DNA from: an uncultured Bacteroides sp.
GTDB lineage: Bacteria > Bacteroidota > Bacteroidia > Bacteroidales > Bacteroidaceae
Direction: 5' to 3'
Assembly: GCF_905207245.1 (NCBI RefSeq)
Contig: NZ_CAJLKP010000013.1
Location: 1-64,000 of the forward strand
DNA length: 64,000 bases
How positions within the stretch are numbered: the stretch's first letter is position 1; every line of letters begins with the position of its first letter. The notes beneath the pieces are model-generated. The model was not told where the DNA came from and made no database searches. It worked only from the letters and a program-made list of their open reading frames with translations. A program made the position numbers and the translations under genes. This document shows positions 1 to 9,220 of the stretch, one piece after another.

Positions 1-43
1 AAGTCTAAACGGTCGGGGAATAATAAAATTTCACCCTCATTAT

Positions 44-155
44 ATTGTTTAAATTGAACTTTTTGCATATCTTTGACTAAGTATATTTTATGCGTTTGGT
101 AGCCTAAATATACATAAAAGTTCTCTCATATCAGTGGATAGAGAGAACTTTTTTT
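44..155 (+). ncRNA. Candidate small RNA (promoter plus intrinsic terminator)
   Basis: A Bacteroides-type -7 element TATCTTTG lies at 68-75 with TTG at 45-47, exactly 20 bases upstream, where the -33 element is expected. About 40 bases downstream is a clear intrinsic terminator: arms 116-127 and 141-152 (12 bp, AAAGTTCTCTC type), then a T run to 155. No open reading frame of note lies between them. A transcript from about 82 to 155 would be roughly 75 nt. That a small RNA is made is inference; the terminator could instead serve a gene left of the window. Confidence 0.35.
116..155 (+). terminator. Intrinsic terminator
   Basis: Inverted repeat with arms 116-127 and 141-152, a 13-base loop, and a T tract through 155. 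It is on the + strand and ends transcription before the leader of the operon that begins at 624. Confidence 0.75.
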
Positions 156-623
156 CGAGGGGGAGCTTTTTAGTCAACCCCTGGACTTGTTCCCTCTTTG
201 CTCCATATCTGGTAAGATTTGAGTAGCTCTCAATTTTATCGTGAGAACCACTTAGATTACTTCTTTTTTTCCTCTTTTTTATTATTTATTAGGTAGAATA
301 TCTAATATTTAAAATTATATATCTAATATCTAAAAGTGTATTGGGTACACTTCTGTAGCTTTGTGCATCGATGTACGGAATGTATATTGATGGAATTATT
401 GTTATGTTAAATCTAATCAAGTTAATCTTATGAAATGTATGTATGATAATGACGGTTAAGTCAGCTATTATGTAAAGATTGTAAAATCAGAGATAACCGT
501 AGCGATACATATCACTTTCGGTAATCTGCAATGAGTTTTACGTAGCTTTGGTATTTAAAGGGGGGCTGGTACCAATGACTACTATTAGTAATGAAAAACA
601 TAGAACCCCACTACTTATATATT
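156..623. other. Non-coding leader region upstream of the first SusCD operon
   Basis: No gene is seen here. The stretch is AT-rich and holds a 7-bp-period array at 299-333. Two -7-like words TAGCTTTG lie at 356-363 and 543-550. The second is 80 bases before the lipoprotein start and has TTTCG at 516-520 as a weak -33 candidate, so it is the better promoter for the operon. No riboswitch fold was recognised. Confidence 0.5.
299..333. repeat. 7-bp-period array, word TATCTAA
   Basis: Units start at 299, 306, 313, 320 and 327: TATCTAA, TATTTAA, a diverged unit, TATCTAA, TATCTAA. The spacing is exactly seven. A second array with the same word and period lies at 15225-15259. Both regions are AT-rich, so chance similarity is more likely here than for the GC-containing arrays. 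Confidence 0.55.
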
Positions 624-1952
624 ATGAAGAACAATAAGCTTTATTTTGTTTTTCTTTTCTTAAGTATTTTGTTCGCAAGTTGCAATGGCGAAGAAGTAAT
701 TGAGAAATGGCCTGAAATAGGCAACTATTATGATTCGAGCAAGCCTATTGAGTTAAAATCCATGTCACCCGACTGGGGAAGAATCAACGATTCTTTTATT
801 ATCAAAGGAAACTTTCCGGTTGACACGACCGGAAAAGTCAAAGTTTTCTTTGCCGACAAGGAAGCTGTTATCGTAAACAACAACGGAAATGAATTGTATG
901 GGCTTATCCCCAAGCAGTTGCCCGGCTATAACGAGATAACATTGGAAGTGGAAGGTAAAAGGTACACCTCTGACAATGTGAAGTTTAAGTATTATCAAAC
1001 TCAATCTGTGAAAACAATATTGGGAAAATTTGGTGAAGACGGATGGACATCGTCAGATGACAGTAAAATAGAAGAATTCCGAATGAATGAGTGTACAGGA
1101 ATTGTAGCTGTTGTAGGACAAAAGAGTGATAATTTCATTTTCGTTGGAGGAGGATGGGGCGACCGTACCTATTTTGTGTCATTAGAGGATAATACGGTGA
1201 TTCGTCTGATTAATATTGGTTATATGGGTGCTGTTGCAGTTGATAGTTCAAGAGAAAAAGTGAGTATCATGCCCCGTAGTGGAGGTGCTTTATACACAGC
1301 TACCCGTGCGGATGGATGGATTTTAAACTCTCTTGGTCTCACAATACCTTTCCAAGGCGATTGCCAGGGGGCATTGGCTTATGCCGAAGATGACCGCTAT
1401 TTGTATGCAATGTCCGGTGATGGTCTTTATGAAATAGATTTGGAAGATAAAGGTTATACAAAGTTATTTGCTACATCAGATTACCCGGCTTTTGATGGAG
1501 TGAATACCAGCCAGTGGAGGCATTATCTGACTTATAGTAAATACGATAAGTGTTTTTTCGCTTCTTATCCTGAGAGTAATGGCATTGTGAAGATATGGAA
1601 AGATACTTCGGGCGCATGGCAAGTGGAACGCTATGCCGGCTTCCAACCGGGATGGTTGGCTACAGCTTTTGGAGATAGATTGACCGATGCCGTATTGAAA
1701 GAACCTTGCGGAATGGCGGTGAATGGTAACGGTGAACTCTATGTATGTTGCAAAAATAGCCATTGCATTGTGAAAATCAAAGGAAGGCTTGTTTCTTTGG
1801 TAGCGGGAGCTCCCGATCGGTCAGGAAGACTTAACGGATTCCCTACGGATGCATTGTTTGATAATCCATTGTGTATTGCTTTGGATTCGGAAGAGAACTT
1901 CTTCATTGGTGAAGAATCTTCAAAGGCAATCCGGAAAATGACAATTGAATAA
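624..1952 (+). CDS. IPT/TIG and NHL-propeller surface lipoprotein
   Basis: Probable cell-surface lipoprotein of a SusC/D locus, of the kind that acts as an accessory glycan-binding protein. An in-frame ATG exists at 591, but starting at 624 gives a textbook lipoprotein signal ending LFASC, so 624 is preferred. The mature protein has an IPT/TIG immunoglobulin-like domain in the first 130 residues (the ELKSMSPDWGRINDSFIIKG segment). NHL-type propeller repeats fill the second half, with the pattern LKEPCGMAVNGNGELYV and later DNPLCIALDSEENFFIGE. It is followed after 28 bases by a SusC gene and is likely the first gene of that operon. The ligand cannot be read from the sequence. Confidence 0.8.
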   Translation: MKNNKLYFVFLFLSILFASCNGEEVIEKWPEIGNYYDSSKPIELKSMSPDWGRINDSFIIKGNFPVDTTGKVKVFFADKEAVIVNNNGNELYGLIPKQLPGYNEITLEVEGKRYTSDNVKFKYYQTQSVKTILGKFGEDGWTSSDDSKIEEFRMNECTGIVAVVGQKSDNFIFVGGGWGDRTYFVSLEDNTVIRLINIGYMGAVAVDSSREKVSIMPRSGGALYTATRADGWILNSLGLTIPFQGDCQGALAYAEDDRYLYAMSGDGLYEIDLEDKGYTKLFATSDYPAFDGVNTSQWRHYLTYSKYDKCFFASYPESNGIVKIWKDTSGAWQVERYAGFQPGWLATAFGDRLTDAVLKEPCGMAVNGNGELYVCCKNSHCIVKIKGRLVSLVAGAPDRSGRLNGFPTDALFDNPLCIALDSEENFFIGEESSKAIRKMTIE

Positions 1953-1980
1953 AAGTAGAAATCATATAAAATGAATCAAG

Positions 1981-4900
1981 ATGAAGATTAAACATATATT
2001 ACTGTTTCTTATGGCATGGGTAAGTTCTATGAATTTGGCCTATGCGCAACAGACTGTGGTAGCTTCGGGTTCGGTTATGGACGAGAAAGGCGAACTCTTA
2101 ATCGGAGTATCGATTTCTGTAAAGGAAGTTCCTTCTATGGGTGCCATTACGGATATTGACGGTCGTTTCAAGATAGGGGGTATCAAAGCCGGGCATACGT
2201 TGGTCATATCCTATGTGGGGTATGATCCTCAGGAGATAAAGATGAACAAGAGTGACGAGCGCATGCGCGTGGTGTTGAAGGAGAGTTCGAATGTAATGGA
2301 CGAGGTTGTGATTACGGCATCGGGTAAGGTACAGAAGAAGATTAATGTGACAGGTGCCATTACTGGAGTTGAGGTGGCTACGTTGAAAACTCCTGCCACT
2401 TCCATAAGCAACATGTTGGGCGGACGTGTTCCGGGCATCATTTCCGTTACACGTAGTGGAGAGCCGGGTAAGGATTTCTCCGAGTTCTGGGTGCGTGGTA
2501 TTAGTACCTTTGGTGCCGGACAGGGTGCCTTGGTATTGATTGACGGTATCGAAGGTAACTTGAATACGCTCGACCCCGAAGATATCGAAAGTTTCTCTAT
2601 CTTGAAGGATGCCTCTTCTACGGCGGTTTATGGTGTGCGTGGTGCCAACGGTGTAGTATTGGTAAGTACCAAGAAGGGTAAGGCGGGAAAGCTGAATTTG
2701 CAGGTGAAGGCAAATACTGGTATTTCTTATTCTCCTCAAATGCCCAAATATGTACGTGCTGCGGAATATGCGGCACTCGCCAACGAAGCTGCCGTGACAC
2801 GTGGACGTATTCCTGTTTATACGGATGTGGATTTGGCACTGTTTAGAAATCACATGGATCCTGATTTTCATCCGGATGTGGATTGGCGGGATGTTATCTT
2901 GAAAGACTATACCTGGAACCAACAATACTTCCTGAGTGCATCGGGAGGTGGTGAAGTGGCTCGTTATTACATCAGTGCTGGTTTTACGACAAAAGATGCT
3001 ATTTTTAAGCAAGACAAAGGTGTAAACAAATACAATACGAACGTAAATTACAACAAGTTTAATTTCCGTGCCAATGTGGATGTGAATGTCACTCCCACCA
3101 CTACGCTCTCGCTGAATGAAGAGACTGTGATTGTTACTCAGAATTATCCGGGATATGGAAACGACAGTAAGGTATTGTGGCAGGCACAATCCAATCTGAC
3201 TCCGGTGACAGTACCGTTGATGTACACCACAGGGCAGGCACCTGGATATGGCACTGATAAATCGAATATCAGTCCGTATGTATTGTTGAATATGACGGGT
3301 TATCGTAAGTTCTATTCCAATGACAATAAAATCACGATGCAGCTCAATCAGGATTTGAAGATGATAACTCCCGGACTGAGTATTGCAGGATTGGTCAACA
3401 TTAATTCGATAGGTGCGAGAACCCAAGTTCGCGAAAAAATGCCGGCCATTTATTATGCTCATGGTTATAAACGTGATGGAACACTCGATTTGGAGAAAAT
3501 ATCTGATGCAGTGGAGCCCTATTATACAAATTGGAATGACACTGAGCGTAGAATTTATTGGGATTTCCGACTGAATTACGACCAGACATTTAATAAGGTA
3601 CATAAGGTAGGTGCTTTGGTGAAGGCCGAATGGAGCGATTATGAAGCATCGAAATATAATCAATTGCTGACTGCTATCCCTAAACGTTATAATAGTTACT
3701 CAAGCCGTTTCTCTTATTCGTATGATGATACTTATATGGCCGAATTTAATATGGGTTACACCGGTTCGGAGGCTTTTGAGAAAGGTAAGAAATTTGGTTG
3801 GTTTCCCGCTGTTTCTATAGGTTGGGCTCCCACGCAATATCGCTTCTGGCGTAATAAGGACAATTTTATCAATTATTTCAAAATCAGGGCTTCGTATGGT
3901 ATAGTAGGTAATGACCGTCTCACTTGGGATGACTCGGTACGTTTTCCCTATCTGACTTTGATTGGTCACACAGGTTCCGGCAGTTGGAATAACGGTTCCG
4001 GTTTGACCGAAACGCAAGTGGGTTCCAGCAACCTGCGCTGGGAAAAGGCCAAGAAAGCTGACATCGGTATTGATACACGTTTCTTCCACGAACGTTTTGA
4101 AATGACAGTCGATTTCTTCCAGGATATACGTTCCGGTATTTATCAACAACGCCAGAGTGTACCCGAAGAGATGGGACTTCCGTCATTGCCTTGGGCCAAT
4201 GTAGGTGAAATGAAGAGTTGGGGTATGGATGGACATATCTCATATACACAGCCTTTGGGTGACAGTGACAAATACCTGATTGTACGTGCCAACTACACAC
4301 AGTCCATGAACAAAATCACTAATTTCGAGGAAGACCTTAAGAAATACGATTACCAATCAGCCGTAGGATATCAAAGTGGAATTAACCGAGGCTTGATAGC
4401 TTTGGGCTTGTTTAAAGATCAGGCAGATATAGATAATAGTCCTCGTCAGGATTTTGGCAATTACTTGCCTGGTGACATCAAGTATAAGGATGTCAATGGC
4501 GATGGCATTGTCAATTGGGATGATATTGTACCTTTGAAGTATTCTTATGTGCCTCAGATACAGTATGGATTTGCCACAGAGTTTAACTGGAAGAACTTTA
4601 ATGTAAGTGTTCTGTTCGAGGGAGTAAGCCGCGTGACCTATTTTAAAGGTGGAAATATGTATCAGCCATTCTCGGGTAGTACAGCTGGTAATGTGATTAC
4701 AGACTTTGCCAATCCGGCAAACCGATGGATTTCACGTGAAATTTCAGGCGACCCTGCCACCGAGAATCCGAACGCCAAGTACCCTCGTCTTTATTATGGA
4801 GGTAGCAGTAATAATAGTCAATCATCTTCTTTTTGGTTGTCTGATGGTAGTTACTTGCGTCTGAAGAATGTGCAAGTCTCTTATACACTCAAGAACCAAT

Positions 4901-5064
4901 TCCTGAAAAAGTTTGGTCTCCAGAAAGCAGTAATTAGTGTGATTGGAGACAATTTGGCAGTTTGGTCTAAAGAGAAGATGCTGGATCCTGCACAAGCGGG
5001 AGATAATGGAACAGTCTATCCTGTCCAGCGAGTGTATACTTTACAGCTTAATCTTTCATTCTAA
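1981..5064 (+). CDS. SusC-family TonB-dependent outer-membrane transporter
   Basis: Imports a bound oligomer across the outer membrane using TonB energy, as a complex with the SusD protein encoded next. Signal peptide to about residue 23 (LAYAQQ). A carboxypeptidase-regulatory-like domain follows (VMDEKGELLIGVSISVKE), then a TonB-box-like stretch MDEVVITASG near residue 110, the plug domain (GALVLIDGIEGNLNTLDPED, then VYGVRGANGVVLVSTKKG), and a long beta barrel ending in LNLSF. There is no N-terminal STN domain, so signalling through an anti-sigma factor is not expected. Length (1027 aa) is normal for the family. The substrate is unknown because no enzyme or regulator lies in the operon. Confidence 0.93.
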   Translation: MKIKHILLFLMAWVSSMNLAYAQQTVVASGSVMDEKGELLIGVSISVKEVPSMGAITDIDGRFKIGGIKAGHTLVISYVGYDPQEIKMNKSDERMRVVLKESSNVMDEVVITASGKVQKKINVTGAITGVEVATLKTPATSISNMLGGRVPGIISVTRSGEPGKDFSEFWVRGISTFGAGQGALVLIDGIEGNLNTLDPEDIESFSILKDASSTAVYGVRGANGVVLVSTKKGKAGKLNLQVKANTGISYSPQMPKYVRAAEYAALANEAAVTRGRIPVYTDVDLALFRNHMDPDFHPDVDWRDVILKDYTWNQQYFLSASGGGEVARYYISAGFTTKDAIFKQDKGVNKYNTNVNYNKFNFRANVDVNVTPTTTLSLNEETVIVTQNYPGYGNDSKVLWQAQSNLTPVTVPLMYTTGQAPGYGTDKSNISPYVLLNMTGYRKFYSNDNKITMQLNQDLKMITPGLSIAGLVNINSIGARTQVREKMPAIYYAHGYKRDGTLDLEKISDAVEPYYTNWNDTERRIYWDFRLNYDQTFNKVHKVGALVKAEWSDYEASKYNQLLTAIPKRYNSYSSRFSYSYDDTYMAEFNMGYTGSEAFEKGKKFGWFPAVSIGWAPTQYRFWRNKDNFINYFKIRASYGIVGNDRLTWDDSVRFPYLTLIGHTGSGSWNNGSGLTETQVGSSNLRWEKAKKADIGIDTRFFHERFEMTVDFFQDIRSGIYQQRQSVPEEMGLPSLPWANVGEMKSWGMDGHISYTQPLGDSDKYLIVRANYTQSMNKITNFEEDLKKYDYQSAVGYQSGINRGLIALGLFKDQADIDNSPRQDFGNYLPGDIKYKDVNGDGIVNWDDIVPLKYSYVPQIQYGFATEFNWKNFNVSVLFEGVSRVTYFKGGNMYQPFSGSTAGNVITDFANPANRWISREISGDPATENPNAKYPRLYYGGSSNNSQSSSFWLSDGSYLRLKNVQVSYTLKNQFLKKFGLQKAVISVIGDNLAVWSKEKMLDPAQAGDNGTVYPVQRVYTLQLNLSF

Positions 5065-5079
5065 TATAACCTGACAATT

Positions 5080-7077
5080 ATGATAAAATTTGGAAATTAT
5101 AAAAGAGAATTCGGTTTTCTCGGTAGAATAGCTGCAATAACCGTTATTTTGGTCTCAAGCATTATGTTCGGTTCGTGCGAAAAATACTTGGACATTGACA
5201 AATATGTGTATGATCAGACCACGCTGGACTCCATTTTCCTTTCCCGCTCCAGAACGGAAGAGTATATCAATGGAGCGGCTGCACTGCTTCCCGATGAATC
5301 AATACTTATGAATGGTTGGGGAGCGTCTTCTACATTGCCCAGTGGATTGGGCTCAGATGAAGCAATCGTTCCGTTTGTAACGAATGGAAATGCTATACTT
5401 TATGATGAAGTGAAAGAAACGAACTCATGGTTTAATCCGTGGGGCGATTGCTATAAAGGAATCCGTAAGGCCAACATCGTATTGGAGAATATATCCAAAA
5501 ACCAGGAGCTTACCGAGATGGAAATGCGTGATTTCAAGGGAAGGGCTTATTTTCTGCGGGCTTACTTCTATTTCTATTTGGTAAGATTGTACGGGCCTGT
5601 GGTTGTACTTCCCGACCGTCCTTTCGATACGGACGAAGATGTAGCGTCAGTTTCATTCGAGCGTTCCACTTACGATGAGTGTGTAGAGAAAATCTGTGCC
5701 GACTTTGAAGAAGCAGCTAAATTGCTGCCTCCAAGTCGTATAGATGCATTGCAGTATATACCTACCAAGGGTGCTGCTTTGGCGTTCAAAGCTCGTATGC
5801 AGCTCTATGCTGCCAGCCCCCTTTTCAATGGTAACAGTTATTATTCCGATTGGAAAGACTCAGAGGGCAGGAATTTCATTGCCCAGACGGAAGACAAGGT
5901 TAAGTGGGGAAAAGCTGCCGCCACGTTCAAACGGATTATTGATATGAATAAGTATGCCATTCATACTGTACCTAAAATAGTGAATGAAAAGGGTACAGGC
6001 ACATTGCCTCTTCCCGAGACGGTATCCGATGCCAACTTCCCTGATGGAGCCGGAGGCATAGATCCCTATAAGTCATACAAGACGCTGTTTGATGGCACTT
6101 ACCAGCCTGAGTTGGTTAAAGAATACATCTATTTTTCAAAAAATAATGGAAACTATATTCTTGTGACACCTTCCAAATTGGGGGGAATATCTTCATTTAG
6201 TGTTACTTTGGATATGATTGATGAATACCGGATGGCTGACGGTAGACCGTTTAGTGAAGCTACTCAGGCGGAAAAATCATGGCAGGCAGTGGGACAAGAT
6301 AAAACATTCTCGTCAGATTATCTTCTTTCCGGAAACAGAGCTCATCGTGATGATGGTCGTGAGCCGCGTTTTTATGCGGCTATTGGTTTCAATGCTTGTA
6401 TCTGGCCTACAACTTCCCACCGTGACGGTTTGTCAGCAGGTACCAGAAACTATGTTACCGACTATTATTACGGAGGTAGTGCATCTGATATGAATAATAA
6501 TGATAACAGAACCAGGACCGGATATACCTGCCGGAAATATGTGCATCAGGATGATTGTATCTTTTGGAATGGAGTGGTAAAAGCGAAAACTTATCCGATA
6601 TTTCGCTATGCCGAAGTATTGTTGGGGTATGTAGAAGCGATGAACGAAATGGAAGGTTCGTATACGGACGAAGATGGGCAGGTGACGGTTACTCGTGATG
6701 TGGATCAGATGGTGAAATATTTCAATCAGATTCGTTATCGTGCCGGTCAACCGGGAATCACAACTGCCGATGCAGCCGACCAAAGCAGGATGCGTGAACT
6801 GATTAAGCATGAAAGGTTGATTGAATTTGCTTTCGAAAGTCATCGTTATTGGGATTTGCGCCGTTGGAAAGATGCCTATGACGCTTACAACAAACCCATC
6901 AGAGGATTGGATGTAAGTGCTCGCGAATCACAACGTGAACAGTTCTATACAGAAAGAATTTGGAATACAGAAAAAACCATGAAACGTATGTTTTCCAACA
7001 AGATGTATCTGTGGCCGCTTGACAGAAATGTGCTGAGAAAGAACGGTAAGTTGGTACAGAACCCAGGATGGAATTAA
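5080..7077 (+). CDS. SusD/RagB-family lipoprotein
   Basis: Surface lipoprotein that caps the SusC channel and binds the substrate. The signal peptide ends at lipobox MFGSC (Cys33). Family features are the N-terminal helical TPR-like region (WGDCYKGIRKANIVLENI and GRAYFLRAYFYFYLVRLYGPV) and the conserved C-terminal RagB motif (LIKHERLIEFAFESHRYWDLRRWKDA). It starts 15 bases after the SusC stop, so the two are co-translated neighbours. At 665 aa it is at the long end for the family. Confidence 0.93.
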   Translation: MIKFGNYKREFGFLGRIAAITVILVSSIMFGSCEKYLDIDKYVYDQTTLDSIFLSRSRTEEYINGAAALLPDESILMNGWGASSTLPSGLGSDEAIVPFVTNGNAILYDEVKETNSWFNPWGDCYKGIRKANIVLENISKNQELTEMEMRDFKGRAYFLRAYFYFYLVRLYGPVVVLPDRPFDTDEDVASVSFERSTYDECVEKICADFEEAAKLLPPSRIDALQYIPTKGAALAFKARMQLYAASPLFNGNSYYSDWKDSEGRNFIAQTEDKVKWGKAAATFKRIIDMNKYAIHTVPKIVNEKGTGTLPLPETVSDANFPDGAGGIDPYKSYKTLFDGTYQPELVKEYIYFSKNNGNYILVTPSKLGGISSFSVTLDMIDEYRMADGRPFSEATQAEKSWQAVGQDKTFSSDYLLSGNRAHRDDGREPRFYAAIGFNACIWPTTSHRDGLSAGTRNYVTDYYYGGSASDMNNNDNRTRTGYTCRKYVHQDDCIFWNGVVKAKTYPIFRYAEVLLGYVEAMNEMEGSYTDEDGQVTVTRDVDQMVKYFNQIRYRAGQPGITTADAADQSRMRELIKHERLIEFAFESHRYWDLRRWKDAYDAYNKPIRGLDVSARESQREQFYTERIWNTEKTMKRMFSNKMYLWPLDRNVLRKNGKLVQNPGWN

Positions 7078-7102
7078 AATGAAAACACTAAAAGTTGATA
7101 AT

Positions 7103-8029
7103 ATGAAGAAAATAGCATTTTTTTCGATAACCTTGCTGTTGGCATGTATGGCGGGTTGCGACAATAAAATACCTATGGAAGAGAATTTATGGCCCGAAAC
7201 GGTTTATCTGGTTGGGGCAAAAGATAAGATTATAAATAGAGATCTGAATATAGGTTATGAAAAAGATACCATATATGCATCGGTTGCCATCAGCGGTTCG
7301 CTGCTTGCCAAGGAAGATGTAACTGTTACTGTTGAAGAATTTCCTTCTGGTATTGAAAGTTATAACCAGAAAGAACTCGGTTCGGATGATATAAAGTATC
7401 GTACGTTGACAAATGGTATCTATAGTTTTCCACAAGAAAATGTAGTTGTGAAAAAGGGTGAAACCTATGGCACGTATCCTGTTCACATTGACCCATCCAC
7501 TTTGCATATAGATTCGCTCTATATGATGGCGTTTAAACTTAGTGGAACATCTCGTTTTGAACTGGCTAAAGAAGATACAGTGGTGCTAATCCGTCTGAAT
7601 CTGATGAATGACTATTCAGGGCTTTATTATATGGACGGTGTGATTAAGCCTGCTGATAATCCGAAAGATTCTGTTATCTATAAGTCGCCTCGCACGTTGC
7701 AAGCTGTAGTTGATGGTAACACTGTACGTATGTATCATCAAAAGAATGAGTGGTCAAAAGGGTCAACAGATTATAGACCGGACTTTTGTTTCAATATCAC
7801 TGTTAATCAGGATAATTCAGTAACTCTGAAGTCTTGGGATAAGTTCAAACTTATCAGTGGCGGTGGTAAATATTATCCGGAGATGGAAGTATATGATTTG
7901 TGGTATACTTTCGAAGAGGATGGTATGTTGAAGAAAACTCGGGGATTTGTGTACAAAGAGCGTAAGAACGATGATGAAGTACGCAAGATAAATGACTGGA
8001 TGGAAGAAAATAGAAAGTACGATTATTAG
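7103..8029 (+). CDS. DUF1735/DUF4361-like lipoprotein of the SusCD operon
   Basis: Lipoprotein with signal ending CMAGC. The ATG at 7079 lies one base after the SusD stop, but 7103 gives the cleaner signal peptide, so I start there. The N-terminal half (WPETVYLVG, then VVVKKGETYGTYPV, then YMMAFKLSG) resembles the BT_3987-like DUF1735 domain. The C-terminal half (YSGLYYMDG, YDLWYTFEED) resembles DUF4361. Proteins of this kind are usually extra surface binding proteins in SusCD loci. A hairpin at 8086-8115 may end the operon. The domain assignment is by eye; position and localisation are firmer than function. Confidence 0.65.
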   Translation: MKKIAFFSITLLLACMAGCDNKIPMEENLWPETVYLVGAKDKIINRDLNIGYEKDTIYASVAISGSLLAKEDVTVTVEEFPSGIESYNQKELGSDDIKYRTLTNGIYSFPQENVVVKKGETYGTYPVHIDPSTLHIDSLYMMAFKLSGTSRFELAKEDTVVLIRLNLMNDYSGLYYMDGVIKPADNPKDSVIYKSPRTLQAVVDGNTVRMYHQKNEWSKGSTDYRPDFCFNITVNQDNSVTLKSWDKFKLISGGGKYYPEMEVYDLWYTFEEDGMLKKTRGFVYKERKNDDEVRKINDWMEENRKYDY

Positions 8030-8085
8030 AAAGGTGTTTTTAAGGTAAAAAAACAGATTGTGACTTTTTTATTATCATTAGTTTA

Positions 8086-8115
8086 AGAATGGTGCTTCGT
8101 GAGAAACACCATTCT
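8086..8115 (+). terminator. Hairpin after the SusCD operon
   Basis: AGAATGGTG at 8086-8094 pairs perfectly with CACCATTCT at 8107-8115 around a 12-base loop. There is no T run after it, so it is more a 3'-end hairpin than a classical intrinsic terminator. Confidence 0.4.
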
Positions 8116-8153
8116 ATAAGTAAATATTGTCAAATTTTTAAAGCTGAACCATT

Positions 8154-9065
8154 ATGAAGCATTTATTTTATTGTTTGTTTCTTATGCTATTATGTATCGG
8201 ATGTAAAGGAGAAGATGATCCGATCACAGAAGAAAAGAATGACTCTTCGTCTGCAACGACAAGGGGGCCGTCAGGCTCTCTTGATTTGTCATTGTCAGGG
8301 AATGTTGTTTCTATTTCTTGGAATGAGCCATTTGGTAAGTATGTTGGAATCGAAGTAGGAGTATCTACTGAATCTGGTATGTCATTGGGTTCATTTTCAA
8401 GTAGTAACGACTCTGGAAGTGAGAAGTTTTTTTTGTCCTCTATTGCATCATACAGTGGACCTGTGACAGCGACAGTAAGAGGTCGTTCTTCTAATGGATA
8501 TGTTGGTCAACCAATAACTATTTCACTCGGTATTATGAATGATCCTGCTAAGCCACCAAGATGTAGTCATGGATATAACCCACGATATCCAGTATTAAGT
8601 ATAGGCGTAGACTTGGAGCATAATTTCTATTTTTCGAGAGGAGAGTTTCCTAAAAGAGGGTTATTGTTATATATCTTGCATGTTCAGAGTTTCGATCATT
8701 ATGAATACCTTCCTTATTACCCTTATACCCCTACACCTGTATATGATGTTGAAGATATTACGAATTGGGTTGATCTCCCGGTTCTTACTTCATCTATGTC
8801 CGAGGTAATAAAAATTAGCCATCCACAATTAGATAGATTTTGGGATCGTCCGGATGCGACTTTCACTTTAGATATTCGTCTTTACGATGGAGGGTGTCCC
8901 AAATTGTCTCCTGGTTATGGTTCATTATTACCAGCATGTACAAATTACTGTATGTATAAAACAACTAATTTAGAGCCTTTGAGCCAAATAGTCCGTTCTG
9001 TAAAAATGAGTCAAGTTTTGGATGGAGTAGTTTATTATCCAGATTCTCCAATGCCTACTTACTGA
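8154..9065 (+). CDS. Unrecognised lipoprotein
   Basis: Family not recognised. The first 17 residues form a lipoprotein signal (MLLCIGC) followed by an acidic Ser/Thr-rich linker, typical of surface-exposed Bacteroides lipoproteins. Residues about 40-125 look like an immunoglobulin-like beta sandwich (LDLSLSGNVVSISWNEPFG, ending in PITISLG). The rest is rich in Tyr, Pro and Cys with no motif I know. It stands alone between two hairpins (8086-8115 and 9088-9134), so it is probably its own transcript. Codon use is more AT-rich than in the flanking SusC and SusD genes, which is compatible with recent acquisition but is not proof. Confidence 0.6.
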   Translation: MKHLFYCLFLMLLCIGCKGEDDPITEEKNDSSSATTRGPSGSLDLSLSGNVVSISWNEPFGKYVGIEVGVSTESGMSLGSFSSSNDSGSEKFFLSSIASYSGPVTATVRGRSSNGYVGQPITISLGIMNDPAKPPRCSHGYNPRYPVLSIGVDLEHNFYFSRGEFPKRGLLLYILHVQSFDHYEYLPYYPYTPTPVYDVEDITNWVDLPVLTSSMSEVIKISHPQLDRFWDRPDATFTLDIRLYDGGCPKLSPGYGSLLPACTNYCMYKTTNLEPLSQIVRSVKMSQVLDGVVYYPDSPMPTY

Positions 9066-9087
9066 TAAGTACTTGTGAAATCTTTCC

Positions 9088-9134
9088 ATTGCTTTCTTCC
9101 TTGTTTTCCATTGGAAAACAAGGAAGAAAGCAAT
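9088..9134 (+). terminator. Perfect 22-bp inverted repeat after the lipoprotein gene
   Basis: The left arm 9088-9109 (ATTGCTTTCTTCC...) is the exact reverse complement of the right arm 9113-9134, with only three bases between. The position, 23 bases after a stop codon, suggests a transcript end, but no T tract follows. It may act as a 3' stabiliser or as a terminator in both directions. Confidence 0.5.
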
Positions 9135-9220
9135 CTATTACTCTACAATGCTGATAATGAGAGAGTATTCGTGTTAATCTGTGTATTCTGTGGTAAATAA
9201 ATAATTAAAAAGAAAAAATA

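Noticed and set aside
2098..3663. 521-codon open frame on the minus strand
   Set aside because: It is antisense to the SusC gene, has no domain, and its composition mirrors the barrel coding strand.
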